DNA of 30,932 bases from JAEYFP01 sp964566545 (GCA_964566545.1 CAZMIX010000028.1:1-30932); one strand, 5' to 3'; counted from the first letter of the stretch, positions 22,242 to 30,932 are shown. Made by a program: numbers and translations. The notes: generated by a model not told the origin, from the sequence alone.

Positions 22242-24602
22242 ATGAACGTTAGTTTAATTGAAATGTTAAATGAGAAGCAGAGGGAGGCAGCCCTTCAGAT
22301 CGAAGGCCCGCTTCTGATCCTTGCGGGAGCAGGTTCTGGAAAGACGCGCGTGCTTACGAACCGAACGGCCTATATGATAGAAGAGCGCGGTATTAATCCA
22401 TGGAACATTATGGCCATAACGTTTACGAATAAAGCAGCGGGTGAGATGCGCGAACGTATCAACGATATGGTCGGACATGGGGCGGAGAGCATCTGGGTTG
22501 CGACATTTCACAGTACCTGCGTGCGGATTCTGCGCCGTTATATTGATAAGCTTGGGTATGATACGAATTTTACGATCTATGATACGGACGACCAGAAAAC
22601 GGTAATGAAGGATATTTGCAAACGGCTGCAGATTGACACGAAGCAGTATCCTGAAAGGGCGCTTTTAAGCGCAATCTCCCATGCGAAGGATGAACTGCTT
22701 TCGCCCCGCGACATGGATCTGAATGCGATGGGCGATTTCGGGAAAAAGCAGATGGCGAAGATCTATACGGAATACCAGAAAGCGCTGCAAAAAAACAACG
22801 CGCTGGATTTTGATGATTTGATTGGAAAGACCGTGGAATTATTTAAGGTTTGGCCGGAGATACTGGATTATTACCAGGATCGTTTTTTGTATATTATGGT
22901 GGACGAGTATCAGGATACGAATACGGCGCAGTTTGAGCTGATCCGTCTGCTCGCATCAAAGAATAAAAATTTATGTGTTGTCGGAGATGACGATCAGTCT
23001 ATTTACAAGTTCCGGGGAGCCAATATTAGGAATATTCTTGATTTTGAAAAGGTATACCCGGAAGCGAAGATCGTAAAGCTCGAACAGAATTACCGTTCAA
23101 CACAGACGGTTTTGGACGCGGCCAACGCCGTTATCCGAAACAATCTTGGCAGGAAGGACAAGCAGCTTTGGACGGATAAGGGAGAAGGCACCAAAATTCA
23201 TTTTATTCAGTTTGACACGGCTTATGAAGAGGCGGAATATATTGTTGACAGCATTTCGCAGAAAAAAAGGGAAGGTCTCGCAGATTACCGTGACTGTGCC
23301 GTGCTTTACAGGACGAACGCACAGGCGCGTCTTTTGGAGGAAAAATTCATATTGTCGGGCATTCCCTATGACGTTGTAGGCGGCGTGAATTTTTATTCCA
23401 GAAGAGAAATCAAGGACATTCTCGCCTATTTAAAAACGATCGACAACGGAAAGGATGATTTGGCTGTTAAACGGATTATCAATGTGCCAAAACGCGGCAT
23501 CGGCGCCACGACACTGAACAGAGTGCAGGCATATGCGGACGAGCATGATCTGAGTTTTTATGATGCACTGAAGCAGGCGGATCAGATAGCCGCGATCGGG
23601 AAAAGTGCAGTCAAGCTGACACCATTTGTGGATATGATTCAGGTGTTTCGCAGCAAATTGCCATACATAAGTTTAGTAGAATTGGTAAATGATATTATAG
23701 AGACAACGGGATATATTGAAAATCTGGAGGCTTCCGATGAAGAGGAGGCAAAAGCACGAATTGAAAATATCGATGAACTGATCAGCAAGGTGGTCGCTTT
23801 TGAGGAAAACGCAGACGAGCAGCCAACGCTTTCTGAGTTTTTGGAAGAGGTTGCTCTTGTCGCCGATATCGATAGTGTGGATAGGGACGATAACCGGGTG
23901 CTGCTGATGACGCTTCACAGCGCGAAGGGTCTTGAGTTTTTGCATGTATATCTGGCGGGCATGGAGGACGGCCTATTTCCCAGCTATATGAATATTACAT
24001 CCGACGATCCGCAGGAGTTAGAGGAGGAGCGCCGGCTCTGCTATGTCGGCATTACGCGCGCGATGGATGATCTGACGCTGACCTGCGCAAGACAAAGGAT
24101 GGTGCGGGGCGAGACGCAGTACAACGCCGTATCACGGTTTGTAAAGGAGATACCGCCGCTTCTTTTAGACGGCAGGCTTCCTGTTAATAGAGTACGGGAG
24201 GGGGATACTTTGAATCCCTCCACTTCTGAGTATGCAAAGGGAGTGTTTCGGGCAAAGCCCTACGCGATGTCCGTAACGGAGCGGGACGCCTATGCAAAGC
24301 CCTTTATCGCGTCCGCAAATCAGGCGGCCGGGAAAGTGATCAGCTTTGAAAATACGGTTAGAGGCACGCGCAACGGATTTGTGCCGGCAAAAAGATTTGC
24401 CAAAGGTGAGGCAAAGGATATTGGCGCAGGAGGAAATGCGCCGGACTATAAGGTCGGTGACAGTGTCCGCCACATGAAATTTGGCGAGGGTGTCGTTAAA
24501 AATATTGTGAGCGGCGGACGGGATTATGAGGTCACGGTGGACTTTAAGGGAGCCGGAATCAAGAAGATGTTTGCCTCGTTTGCAAAACTTAAAAAACTAT
24601 AA
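22242..24602 (+). CDS. pcrA: ATP-dependent DNA helicase PcrA (UvrD/Rep family)
   Basis: This superfamily 1A 3'-5' DNA helicase, 786 residues, acts in nucleotide excision repair, removal of RecA filaments and plasmid replication in Firmicutes. Helicase motifs appear in order: Walker A AGAGSGKT (28-35), Ia AITFTNKAAGEM, II DEYQDTN (221-227), III GDDDQSIYKFRGA (248-260), IV LEQNYRS, V LMTLHSAKGLEF and VI CYVGITRAMDDL. The C-terminus has the PcrA-specific Tudor-like domain (YKVGDSVRHMKFGEGVV, about 735-786), which separates PcrA from other UvrD relatives and binds RNA polymerase in studied homologues. GGAGG precedes the ATG. The leader holds two unusual palindromes, and no LexA box is seen. Confidence 0.96.
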   Translation: MNVSLIEMLNEKQREAALQIEGPLLILAGAGSGKTRVLTNRTAYMIEERGINPWNIMAITFTNKAAGEMRERINDMVGHGAESIWVATFHSTCVRILRRYIDKLGYDTNFTIYDTDDQKTVMKDICKRLQIDTKQYPERALLSAISHAKDELLSPRDMDLNAMGDFGKKQMAKIYTEYQKALQKNNALDFDDLIGKTVELFKVWPEILDYYQDRFLYIMVDEYQDTNTAQFELIRLLASKNKNLCVVGDDDQSIYKFRGANIRNILDFEKVYPEAKIVKLEQNYRSTQTVLDAANAVIRNNLGRKDKQLWTDKGEGTKIHFIQFDTAYEEAEYIVDSISQKKREGLADYRDCAVLYRTNAQARLLEEKFILSGIPYDVVGGVNFYSRREIKDILAYLKTIDNGKDDLAVKRIINVPKRGIGATTLNRVQAYADEHDLSFYDALKQADQIAAIGKSAVKLTPFVDMIQVFRSKLPYISLVELVNDIIETTGYIENLEASDEEEAKARIENIDELISKVVAFEENADEQPTLSEFLEEVALVADIDSVDRDDNRVLLMTLHSAKGLEFLHVYLAGMEDGLFPSYMNITSDDPQELEEERRLCYVGITRAMDDLTLTCARQRMVRGETQYNAVSRFVKEIPPLLLDGRLPVNRVREGDTLNPSTSEYAKGVFRAKPYAMSVTERDAYAKPFIASANQAAGKVISFENTVRGTRNGFVPAKRFAKGEAKDIGAGGNAPDYKVGDSVRHMKFGEGVVKNIVSGGRDYEVTVDFKGAGIKKMFASFAKLKKL

Positions 24603-24619
24603 AATTTTAAGGAAAGCAA

Positions 24620-24648
24620 TGGAAAATGCATACCGTTTCTGCTATAAT
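24620..24648 (+). promoter_or_regulatory. Promoter for the small acidic-tailed membrane protein
   Basis: TGGAAA (24620-24625), a 17-base spacer and a perfect TATAAT (24643-24648) with a TG extension make a good promoter. The leader to the ATG at 24776 is about 120 bases. Confidence 0.7.
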
Positions 24649-24775
24649 AAGGCAAGGCCTCGTTATATAAGGAAGCAAAGTGAGAGGCGTGGCGGAAATG
24701 ATCGGGAGACAGTTCACGTGGAAATTTATAATCATTTGAATACACTATAGAAAAACGAAAGGATGGGCGGAGAGA

Positions 24776-25111
24776 ATGGACAAATTTGAGGAGTTAATGA
24801 AAACAGTAAAGGCACAGGAGGCGCTTGGCGTGGCAAAAGCAAACGATTTTATTAATGCGGTAAAAGCAAATGAATTTTTGAACCTAAGGAAAAAAGAAGA
24901 AGAAAAGAAGAAGTGCAATAAATGGGCATGGGCAATCGGAATTATTCTTGGTGTCGCAGCAATCGCGGCAATTGCATATGGGCTGTACTGCTATTTTACC
25001 CCGGACTATTTAGAAGATTTCGAGGACGACCTTGATGACGATTTAAATGATGAATTTGATGACGAATTCTTCGAAGACGAGACAGACGCGGGGAAGAAGG
25101 AAGAAGAATAA
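24776..25111 (+). CDS. Small single-pass membrane protein with acidic tail
   Basis: I do not assign a family. The 111-residue protein starts with an amphipathic helix (about 1-38) containing a small repeat, VKAQEALGVAKANDFINAV then KANEFLNL. A strongly basic patch (KKEEEKKKCNK, about 39-49) is followed by one membrane helix (about 50-73). The C-terminal tail is extremely acidic (about 77-104, mostly Asp and Glu with regular Phe or Leu). The positive-inside rule places the N-terminus in the cytoplasm and the acidic tail outside. GGCGGAGA precedes the ATG. The gene is flanked by its own promoter and terminator, so it is a stand-alone unit. Similar small proteins occur in Lachnospiraceae, from memory; function unknown. 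Confidence 0.72.
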   Translation: MDKFEELMKTVKAQEALGVAKANDFINAVKANEFLNLRKKEEEKKKCNKWAWAIGIILGVAAIAAIAYGLYCYFTPDYLEDFEDDLDDDLNDEFDDEFFEDETDAGKKEEE

Positions 25112-25124
25112 GTGTGAATGTGTA

Positions 25125-25156
25125 AAAGAACCTTGCGGGAGCGGGGTTCTTTTTTT
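25125..25156 (+). terminator. Intrinsic terminator after the small membrane protein gene
   Basis: A 12-bp stem with two G-T wobbles (25125-25136 with 25141-25152) and a GGGA loop runs into a T-tract. It lies 13 bp after the stop codon. Confidence 0.85.
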
Positions 25157-25161
25157 GGACA

Positions 25162-25221
25162 ATTTCAGTATGAAATAATAAAGCTCCGGTTGTTTACTTT
25201 CCGAAAGAATTACGATAAGAT
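25162..25221 (+). promoter_or_regulatory. Operator-like dyad and weak promoter ahead of the glycosidase genes
   Basis: ATTTCA-GTA-TGAAAT (25162-25176) is a perfect 15-bp dyad with a three-base centre. A weak promoter, TTTACT (25193-25198), 17 bases, TAAGAT (25216-25221), follows. Together they could place the glycoside hydrolase genes under a sugar-responsive regulator, but both calls are by eye. Confidence 0.35.
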
Positions 25222-25249
25222 AGGTAGAAGTGCATAAAATGAAAGATGG

Positions 25250-27139
25250 GTGTATTATTTGAAACAGTTGATGACGGTTTGGGGACGGCAGATAAATCAG
25301 GAGCATCTTTTAGAAGAATATCCGCGTCCGCTGATGCGAAGAAATAGTTATGTAAACTTAAACGGAGCATGGGATTATGCCTTTAAGAAACAGGAGGTAA
25401 AAGATCGTTCCGAAATTGAATGGGAAGGGAAGATTATGGTTCCCTTTTCTCCGGAAGCATATTTGTCGGGAGTAGGCAGGCAGCTGCAGCCCGGGGAGCA
25501 GTTGTGGTATCGCAGGGAAATTCCGATACCGAAAGATTACCGGGCAGGGATGCGGGTTTTGCTTCATTTTGGCGCGGTAGATCAACAATGCAAGGTTTAT
25601 GTAAACCAAAAACCGGTAGCAGCGCATATCGGCGGGTATCTGCCGTTTGAAGCGGATATTACGGAAACTCTGCATGTTGACGGGAGCAATGAACTTGTCG
25701 TATGCGTCCGTGACGACAGCGATACATCCTATTACAGCCGCGGAAAACAGATGCTGAAACGCGGAGGAATGTTCTACACAGCGCAAAGCGGTATTTGGCA
25801 GACCGTATGGATGGAATGTGTGCAGGAGGCATATCTGTCAAATGTGTTATGTAAACCAAATGCGGATACGGGCGAGGTTCGGTTTGAAGCAGAGATCAAA
25901 TATGATTTGCCTGATTTACAAATTGAAATCTATGAAGCCGGTATTGATGAGCAGGTGTCCATATCGGCCGAAGCCTGTAAGAGCATGGAGCCGCTGGATG
26001 GGCAGGCGCATGCTTTGGCGGAGCGCGAAAGAAGAAAGGCGCTTAAGGTTCTTTCTTATGAGAAGGTTGCGGGAGAAAGCGCTACTCATAATTCACAGAC
26101 CCTACACCGGACGATCAAAAAAATACGCCAAACGATAAGAATTCATGAGTTAGACAGGAAGCTCTGGACACCGGAGTATCCCTATTTGTATTATTATATG
26201 ATAAGGTGTGGCGGGGATGAGATAACCGGATATTTTGCATTCCGTACCTTTACGGTGGAGCCGGATAGAGCGGGTGTGATGCGCATGTGCCTGAATCACG
26301 TACCCTATTTTCAAAAGGGCGTTCTGGATCAGGGCTATTGGCCCGACGGACTTTATACGCCTCCGTGTGACAATGCGATGATTTACGATATTTTGAAAAT
26401 GAAGGAGCTTGGTTTCAACATGCTCCGCAAGCATATCAAAGTCGAACCGCAAAGGTGGTATTATCATTGCGACAGGCTGGGAATGATCGTCTGGCAGGAT
26501 ATGGTGAATGGCGGCGGCGATTACCAATTCTGGTTTGTCACTTATCTTGCGACGGCATTTAACATGTTCAATTACCGGATCAAAGACAATTGCTACGGGC
26601 TGCTTGCGCGAAAGGACCCACGCGGCAGGGAGCAGTTTGAAGAGGAAATGGAACAGACCGTAGAGGCTTTGCAGGGGCATCCGAGCATCGGTACATGGGT
26701 CATTTTCAATGAAGGCTGGGGGCAGTTTGACGCGGTTCGCATGACAAAGCGGCTGAGCGAGCTGGATGACACCCGCGTTATCGATTCGACAAGCGGTTGG
26801 TTTGACCAGCGCTGCGGCGATTTGCGCAGCCAGCATTATTATTTTTTTAAGCTCGTGCTCACGTGGGAGAAGCATCGCGCAACGGTGCTGTCGGAGTTTG
26901 GAGGTTTTCCGTACCGGGTGGAAGGACATAGCTGCTGCGAAAAGGTGTATGGATACCATCCGTGCCGGTCGCTTACGGAGCTTCACCAGTCTTATGCGAA
27001 GCTGATGAAGGAAGTCATTGAGCCGGAAATAAAAAACGGTCTGTCGGCTACGGTTTATACGCAGCTTTCGGACGTGGAAGAGGAAGTAAACGGGATACTA
27101 ACTTACGACAGGGAGGTATGTAAACATGCAGATTTATGA
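25250..27139 (+). CDS. Glycoside hydrolase family 2 enzyme
   Basis: This is a retaining beta-glycosidase of family GH2 (beta-galactosidase, beta-glucuronidase and relatives), about 629 residues without a secretion signal, so cytoplasmic. The N-terminal sugar-binding jelly roll (about 25-190) has GVGRQLQPGEQLWYRRE and the AQSGIWQTVWME end. An immunoglobulin-like domain follows, with about 65 extra residues near 233-298. Last comes the TIM barrel with LRKHIKVEPQRWYYHCDRLG. The acid/base is Glu488 (WVIFNEGWG) and the nucleophile is Glu549 (LSEFGG). The start is uncertain: GTG at 25250, TTG at 25259 and ATG at 25271 are in frame, and none has a strong ribosome binding site. The stop overlaps the GH31 gene by 14 bases. 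The substrate is unknown; the GH31 partner suggests stepwise trimming of a mixed glycan. Confidence 0.9.
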   Translation: MYYLKQLMTVWGRQINQEHLLEEYPRPLMRRNSYVNLNGAWDYAFKKQEVKDRSEIEWEGKIMVPFSPEAYLSGVGRQLQPGEQLWYRREIPIPKDYRAGMRVLLHFGAVDQQCKVYVNQKPVAAHIGGYLPFEADITETLHVDGSNELVVCVRDDSDTSYYSRGKQMLKRGGMFYTAQSGIWQTVWMECVQEAYLSNVLCKPNADTGEVRFEAEIKYDLPDLQIEIYEAGIDEQVSISAEACKSMEPLDGQAHALAERERRKALKVLSYEKVAGESATHNSQTLHRTIKKIRQTIRIHELDRKLWTPEYPYLYYYMIRCGGDEITGYFAFRTFTVEPDRAGVMRMCLNHVPYFQKGVLDQGYWPDGLYTPPCDNAMIYDILKMKELGFNMLRKHIKVEPQRWYYHCDRLGMIVWQDMVNGGGDYQFWFVTYLATAFNMFNYRIKDNCYGLLARKDPRGREQFEEEMEQTVEALQGHPSIGTWVIFNEGWGQFDAVRMTKRLSELDDTRVIDSTSGWFDQRCGDLRSQHYYFFKLVLTWEKHRATVLSEFGGFPYRVEGHSCCEKVYGYHPCRSLTELHQSYAKLMKEVIEPEIKNGLSATVYTQLSDVEEEVNGILTYDREVCKHADL

Positions 27140-29189
27140 AGAACAAAATAAGCTTGTGATCGCGGAGGAAGGAAGACAGGTTTGGATCGAGCCGTGGGGC
27201 ACGGATTCCCTGCGCGTCAGGATGACGGCTCAGCCCGAGATGGATCAGGAGGATTGGGCGCTTTGCGAGCCAGTTACGCCTTGCAGGGCAGCAATTACCT
27301 TTGAAGAAATCGATGTGACGGACCCGTGGTACCTAAGTGAGGAATATGCGGGCTACCACCGCCGTGCAAAGCAGGCGGCTTTGCAGAACGGAAAAATCAC
27401 GGCTCGCGTCAGCACCGAGGGCTGGATCTGCTTTTATAATCAGCACGGCGAGCTTTTGACGGCGGAATATTGGAGAAACCGCAACAGAATCAACCGCTAT
27501 TGCGTGCCTCTTCGAATTGATGCGCGCGAGCTGAAGCCGATACCGGGCACGACAGACTTTATGTTAACCGCACGCTTTGAATCATTTGACGATGAAAAAA
27601 TTTACGGAATGGGACAGTACCAGGATGGGCATTTGAATAAAAAAGGCGCTCTGCTGGAGCTTGCGCACCGCAATTCCCAGGCGAGCGTACCATTTTATAT
27701 TTCAAGCCGCGGATACGGATTTTTATGGAACAATCCGGCGGTCGGCACGGCTGTGTTTGGTACGAATCATACGGAATGGACGGCAAAAAGCACGAAAAAA
27801 CTGGATTATTTCATCACGGCAGGCGACACGCCGGCGGAGATCGAACGCAATTACAGCGCGGCAGCAGGCCGGACGCCGATGATGCCGGAATATGGCCTCG
27901 GCTATTGGCAGTGCAAGCTGCGCTACCGCAATCAGGAGGAGCTTTTACAGGTCGCGAGGGAGCATAAGAGAAGGGGTCTTCCGATGGATGCGATCGTTGT
28001 GGACTTTTTCCATTGGACCAGGCAGGGCGATTTCAAGTTTGAGCCGCGCGACTGGCCGGATCCCGAGGCGATGGTAAAGGAGCTCAAGGAGCTTGGAATA
28101 GAGACAGTCGTGTCCGTATGGCCGACGATTGATGACAGAAGCGAGAATTATGGCGAGATGAAGGACAAAGGGTATCTCGTCAAGGCGGATCGCGGCATGG
28201 AGCAGCATATGACATGGATGGGAGATGCGGTCTTTTATGACGCGACGAATCCGGGTGCCCAGAAGTTTGTCTGGGAACGCTGCAGGGAAAATTATTATCA
28301 AAAGGGAATCCGCTGCTTCTGGCTCGATGAGGCGGAGCCGGAATACGGTCCCTATGATTTTGACAACTACCGCTATTATAAAGGGCCTGCGCTGCAGTGC
28401 ACGAATATTTATCCGCTGATGTATGCGAAGGGTTTTTATGACGGATTAAAAGAAGCGGGCGAAACAGATGTGCTGAGCCTTGTGCGCTGCGCATGGGCGG
28501 GCAGCCAGAAATACGGCGTGCTGACGTGGTCCGGCGACATTCATTCCTCGTTCCGTTCGATGCAGGAACAGCTTCAGGCCGGACTCAGCATGGGAATCGC
28601 GGGCATTCCGTGGTGGACGTCGGATATCGGCGGCTTTCTCGGCGGGGATATCAAGGATCCGGATTTTCAGGAGCTGCTGCTGCGCTGGTTTGCCTGGGGC
28701 GCCTTTTGCCCTGTATTTCGTATGCATGGAGAGCGTTCTCCATGGTATGAGCGCGAGGAAGAGTTTATCGACGGCGTCAGGCAGCTGACGTCCGGCCAGG
28801 ATAACGAGGTGTGGAGCTTCGGCGAAGAAAACTATGAAATTTTGAAAAAATTCCTGCTGATCAGGGAGCAGCTTCGTCCGTATGTCCGCACCTGTATGAA
28901 GGAAGCGAGTGAGAACGGCAGCCCCGTTATGCGCCCGATGTTTTATGATTTCTCGAAGGAGGAGCGCTGCTATGAGGCCGAGGATCAGTACATGTTCGGC
29001 TCAAAGCTGCTCGTTGCGCCGGTCATGCAGCCTCATGTGACGACCCGCAGCGTTTATCTGCCGGGCGGCCATCAGTGGAAGGAAACGGCGACCGGCAAGG
29101 TATTTGACGGCGGCCGCCCGGTCGAGGCTTATGCTCCGATCGATGTGATTCCGGTATTTGAGATGGTGAGCGGGGAAATGGTATTTTAA
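27126..29189 (+). CDS. Glycoside hydrolase family 31 (alpha-xylosidase/alpha-glucosidase-like)
   Basis: This is a cytoplasmic retaining alpha-glycosidase, 687 residues. An N-terminal beta-sandwich (about 1-245) precedes a TIM barrel that starts near YGLGYWQCKLRYRNQEE (about 256-272), a pattern typical of GH31. The nucleophile is probably Asp401 in CFWLDEAEPE and the acid/base Asp471 in TWSGDIHSSF. IPWWTSDIGGFLGG (about 494-507) and MHGERSPW are also family marks. The WLDEAEPE form resembles alpha-xylosidase-like branches more than maltase-type WxDMNE enzymes, but specificity is not settled by this. AGGGAGG precedes the ATG, which lies inside the end of the GH2 gene, so both are translated together. 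The rRNA methyltransferase starts 15 bases later. Confidence 0.92.
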   Translation: MQIYEEQNKLVIAEEGRQVWIEPWGTDSLRVRMTAQPEMDQEDWALCEPVTPCRAAITFEEIDVTDPWYLSEEYAGYHRRAKQAALQNGKITARVSTEGWICFYNQHGELLTAEYWRNRNRINRYCVPLRIDARELKPIPGTTDFMLTARFESFDDEKIYGMGQYQDGHLNKKGALLELAHRNSQASVPFYISSRGYGFLWNNPAVGTAVFGTNHTEWTAKSTKKLDYFITAGDTPAEIERNYSAAAGRTPMMPEYGLGYWQCKLRYRNQEELLQVAREHKRRGLPMDAIVVDFFHWTRQGDFKFEPRDWPDPEAMVKELKELGIETVVSVWPTIDDRSENYGEMKDKGYLVKADRGMEQHMTWMGDAVFYDATNPGAQKFVWERCRENYYQKGIRCFWLDEAEPEYGPYDFDNYRYYKGPALQCTNIYPLMYAKGFYDGLKEAGETDVLSLVRCAWAGSQKYGVLTWSGDIHSSFRSMQEQLQAGLSMGIAGIPWWTSDIGGFLGGDIKDPDFQELLLRWFAWGAFCPVFRMHGERSPWYEREEEFIDGVRQLTSGQDNEVWSFGEENYEILKKFLLIREQLRPYVRTCMKEASENGSPVMRPMFYDFSKEERCYEAEDQYMFGSKLLVAPVMQPHVTTRSVYLPGGHQWKETATGKVFDGGRPVEAYAPIDVIPVFEMVSGEMVF

Positions 29190-29204
29190 GAAATGGAGAG
29201 CGTT

Positions 29205-30932
29205 ATGAAAAAAGGACAGGTGCTGGAAGGTACAGTCGAGAAACTGAAATTTCCCAATAAAGGAATTGTATTTGTGGAGGATGTATCGCAGTCCAGTGGA
29301 CAGGCAGGCTGTGAAGGGATGAAGGCGGATGTGGTGGCAGGAGTAAATAAGCGTATTGATGCGCCGGTAAATGCGGGCAGGCCGGAAAATGTCGGTAAGC
29401 CGGTTAATGCAAGATGTCAGGAGCGTATCAGTACGACTCCGGCCGCAGCAAAGAAACGCGTCGTCGTCAAAAATGTGCTTCCGGGCCAGAAGATCCGTTT
29501 TTCAGTAAATAAAATCCGAAGCGGCAATGCGGAAGGCCGTCTGCTGGAGGTGCTCGAAAAATCACCGGTCGAAATCGAAAGCCCGTGCCGTCATTTCGCG
29601 GAGTGCGGCGGCTGCGCCTATCAGAACCTTCCCTATGAAGAACAGCTGAAGCTAAAGGAAGAACAGGTGAAGGAATTGCTGGCTTCTGTGCTTGGCGGGG
29701 GAGAAGAGGCAACCGTGGAGCAAAGAACGTCAGATTTGGCGTTGAGAGAGGATGCGCAAACAGACAGTGTGGCCGGATCTTCTTTGAAGAGTGTAAACGG
29801 CTGGGAATGCAGCCCACAAAAGTTATGTAAACAAGAATATCTATTTGAAGGCATCAAGGCAAGTCCGGTTCAGTTCTCTTATCGGAATAAAATGGAGTTT
29901 TCCTTCGGCGATAGCCGCAAGGGCGGCCCGTTAGAGCTTGGTATGCACAAGCGAGGCAGCTTTTATGATATCGTTTCGGTAACAGACTGCCAGATCATTG
30001 ACGAAGATTATCGGAAAATCTTAAGCTGCACGCTGGCTTATTTCAGAGAGAAAGAGACGCCTTTTTACCATAAGATTTCCCACGAGGGATATCTTCGCCA
30101 CTTTCTTGTGCGCAAAGCGGTCAAAACAGGGGAAATACTCTTGGACTTGATCACAACGACACAGACACCGCCGCCCTCCGTTTGTATGGAAGCGGGCCTT
30201 TTAGAGGATTGGCGCGCGCAACTGCTGGATTTGAAATTGCATGGAACTATCGTAGGCATCCTGCACACCTTTAATGATTCCCTGTCCGATACCGTGCAAA
30301 ACGATAGGACGGAATGCTTATATGGCCAGGATTATTTTTATGAAGAGCTTCTAGGGCTGAAATTCAAAATCTCCCCGTTTTCCTTTTTCCAGACAAACAG
30401 CCTCGGCGCCGAGGTGCTATACGATACGGCGCGCGAATACGTGACGCTGGCTCGCAAAAACGAGAAAAAGGAAGACCAGCAGGGGAAGGTCATCTACGAT
30501 CTGTACAGCGGAACTGGCACGATTGCCCAGCTTCTCGCCCCAGTCGCCAAAAAAGTGATCGGCGTCGAAATCGTAGAAGAAGCCGTAGAAGCCGCAAGGC
30601 AAAACGCCGAGCTAAACGGTTTACATAATTGCGAGTTCCTTGTCGGAGACGTACTAAAAGTACTGGACGAAATCGAAGAAAAGCCCGATCTCATCGTCCT
30701 CGATCCTCCCCGCGATGGCATCCACCCAAAGGCCTTAAAAAAGATCATCCATTATGGAGTGGAGAATATCGTTTACATCTCCTGCAAACCGACGAGCCTT
30801 GTACGGGATCTGGAGGTGTTTCTTGGCAGTGGGTATGAGGTTGTGAGGGCTTGCGCGATTGATCAATTTCCAGGGACGGGGCACGTTGAGACGGTTGTTC
30901 TTTTGTCCCAACAAAAACCAAGTGACAGGATT
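29205..30932 (+). CDS. 23S rRNA (uracil-C5)-methyltransferase, RlmD/RlmCD type (3' partial)
   Basis: This SAM-dependent enzyme methylates C5 of a uracil in 23S rRNA. The frame is open to the window edge, with 576 residues visible. An N-terminal TRAM domain (about 5-118) is split by about 60 extra residues (about 26-86). The iron-sulfur ligands are Cys128, Cys134, Cys137 and Cys262. A second insertion (about 163-215) separates the third and fourth cysteines. The methyltransferase part shows FFQTNS (394-399), DLYSGTGTI (432-440), LDPPRDG (499-505), the nucleophile Cys527 (VYISCKPTSLVRD) and Glu562 in the GHVET ending. All catalytic residues are present, so it looks active and only a short tail should be missing. 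A second in-frame ATG at 29193 exists; GGAGAG fits 29205 better. Related enzymes are about 430-460 residues. Confidence 0.93.
   Translation, partial: MKKGQVLEGTVEKLKFPNKGIVFVEDVSQSSGQAGCEGMKADVVAGVNKRIDAPVNAGRPENVGKPVNARCQERISTTPAAAKKRVVVKNVLPGQKIRFSVNKIRSGNAEGRLLEVLEKSPVEIESPCRHFAECGGCAYQNLPYEEQLKLKEEQVKELLASVLGGGEEATVEQRTSDLALREDAQTDSVAGSSLKSVNGWECSPQKLCKQEYLFEGIKASPVQFSYRNKMEFSFGDSRKGGPLELGMHKRGSFYDIVSVTDCQIIDEDYRKILSCTLAYFREKETPFYHKISHEGYLRHFLVRKAVKTGEILLDLITTTQTPPPSVCMEAGLLEDWRAQLLDLKLHGTIVGILHTFNDSLSDTVQNDRTECLYGQDYFYEELLGLKFKISPFSFFQTNSLGAEVLYDTAREYVTLARKNEKKEDQQGKVIYDLYSGTGTIAQLLAPVAKKVIGVEIVEEAVEAARQNAELNGLHNCEFLVGDVLKVLDEIEEKPDLIVLDPPRDGIHPKALKKIIHYGVENIVYISCKPTSLVRDLEVFLGSGYEVVRACAIDQFPGTGHVETVVLLSQQKPSDRI

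Noticed and set aside
26150..26986. Long open frame of 278 codons on the minus strand
   Set aside because: It lies wholly inside the GH2 gene, whose catalytic motifs are clear. The opposite-strand product has no signal, motif or ribosome binding site that would support it.

Overview
The window looks like chromosomal DNA from a Gram-positive anaerobe of the class Clostridia, most likely a gut-type Lachnospiraceae member. This is inferred from gene content and style rather than a marker gene: strong AGGAGG-type ribosome binding sites, TTGACA/TATAAT promoters, Gram-positive lipoprotein signals, carbohydrate ABC transporters without a dedicated ATPase, a YesN-type AraC regulator, a DUF1836 protein, a YerC-type TrpR relative and a cytidylate kinase-like protein. 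I see no tRNA, rRNA, CRISPR array, transposase, integrase or phage gene.

Left to right: (1) The end of a type IV pilus/type II secretion-like operon (1-2608): a GspF-type inner-membrane protein cut by the window edge, then a membrane-anchored beta-rich protein. (2) A sugar uptake locus (2974-6451): a lipoprotein binding protein, then two MalF/MalG-type permeases. A terminator and a fresh promoter separate the binding protein from the permeases. A convergent YesN-like response regulator with no histidine kinase beside it follows (6526-8058). (3) A sensory block (8208-13092): a winged-helix/BTAD regulator with a degenerate GGDEF-like tail, an orphan NMT1/THI5-like binding lipoprotein, and a large cytoplasmic protein joining a LacI-type sugar-binding fold to an intact GGDEF diguanylate cyclase domain. 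(4) A complete branched-chain amino acid type ABC importer on the minus strand, livJ-livH-livM-livG-livF, followed by a cytidylate kinase-like gene (18665 down to 13357). (5) Housekeeping and small genes (18877-25111): a membrane-anchored glycerophosphodiester phosphodiesterase overlapping a PHP-family hydrolase, a TrpR-family regulator, a DUF1836 protein, a small secreted Ala-rich protein, the helicase PcrA and a small acidic-tailed membrane protein. (6) A glycan-degrading pair, GH2 and GH31, with overlapping reading frames, then an RlmD/RlmCD-type 23S rRNA methyltransferase running off the right edge (25250-30932).

Regions 2 and 3 together could form a nutrient-sensing module, with sugar uptake, a stand-alone response regulator, a BTAD regulator and a diguanylate cyclase whose input domain resembles a sugar-binding fold. 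Physical linkage is seen; functional linkage is inference. The most unusual non-coding signal is a pair of nearly identical 26-bp palindromes ahead of pcrA. The second is extended and directly followed by six T residues and then the pcrA ribosome binding site, so the four arms could form alternative terminator/antiterminator RNA folds. Other notable signals are a perfect 40-nt palindrome at 13175-13214, repeated TTAAGT-core motifs ahead of the sugar-binding protein, a 7-bp inverted repeat bracketing the BTAD promoter, and two large insertions in the rRNA methyltransferase.
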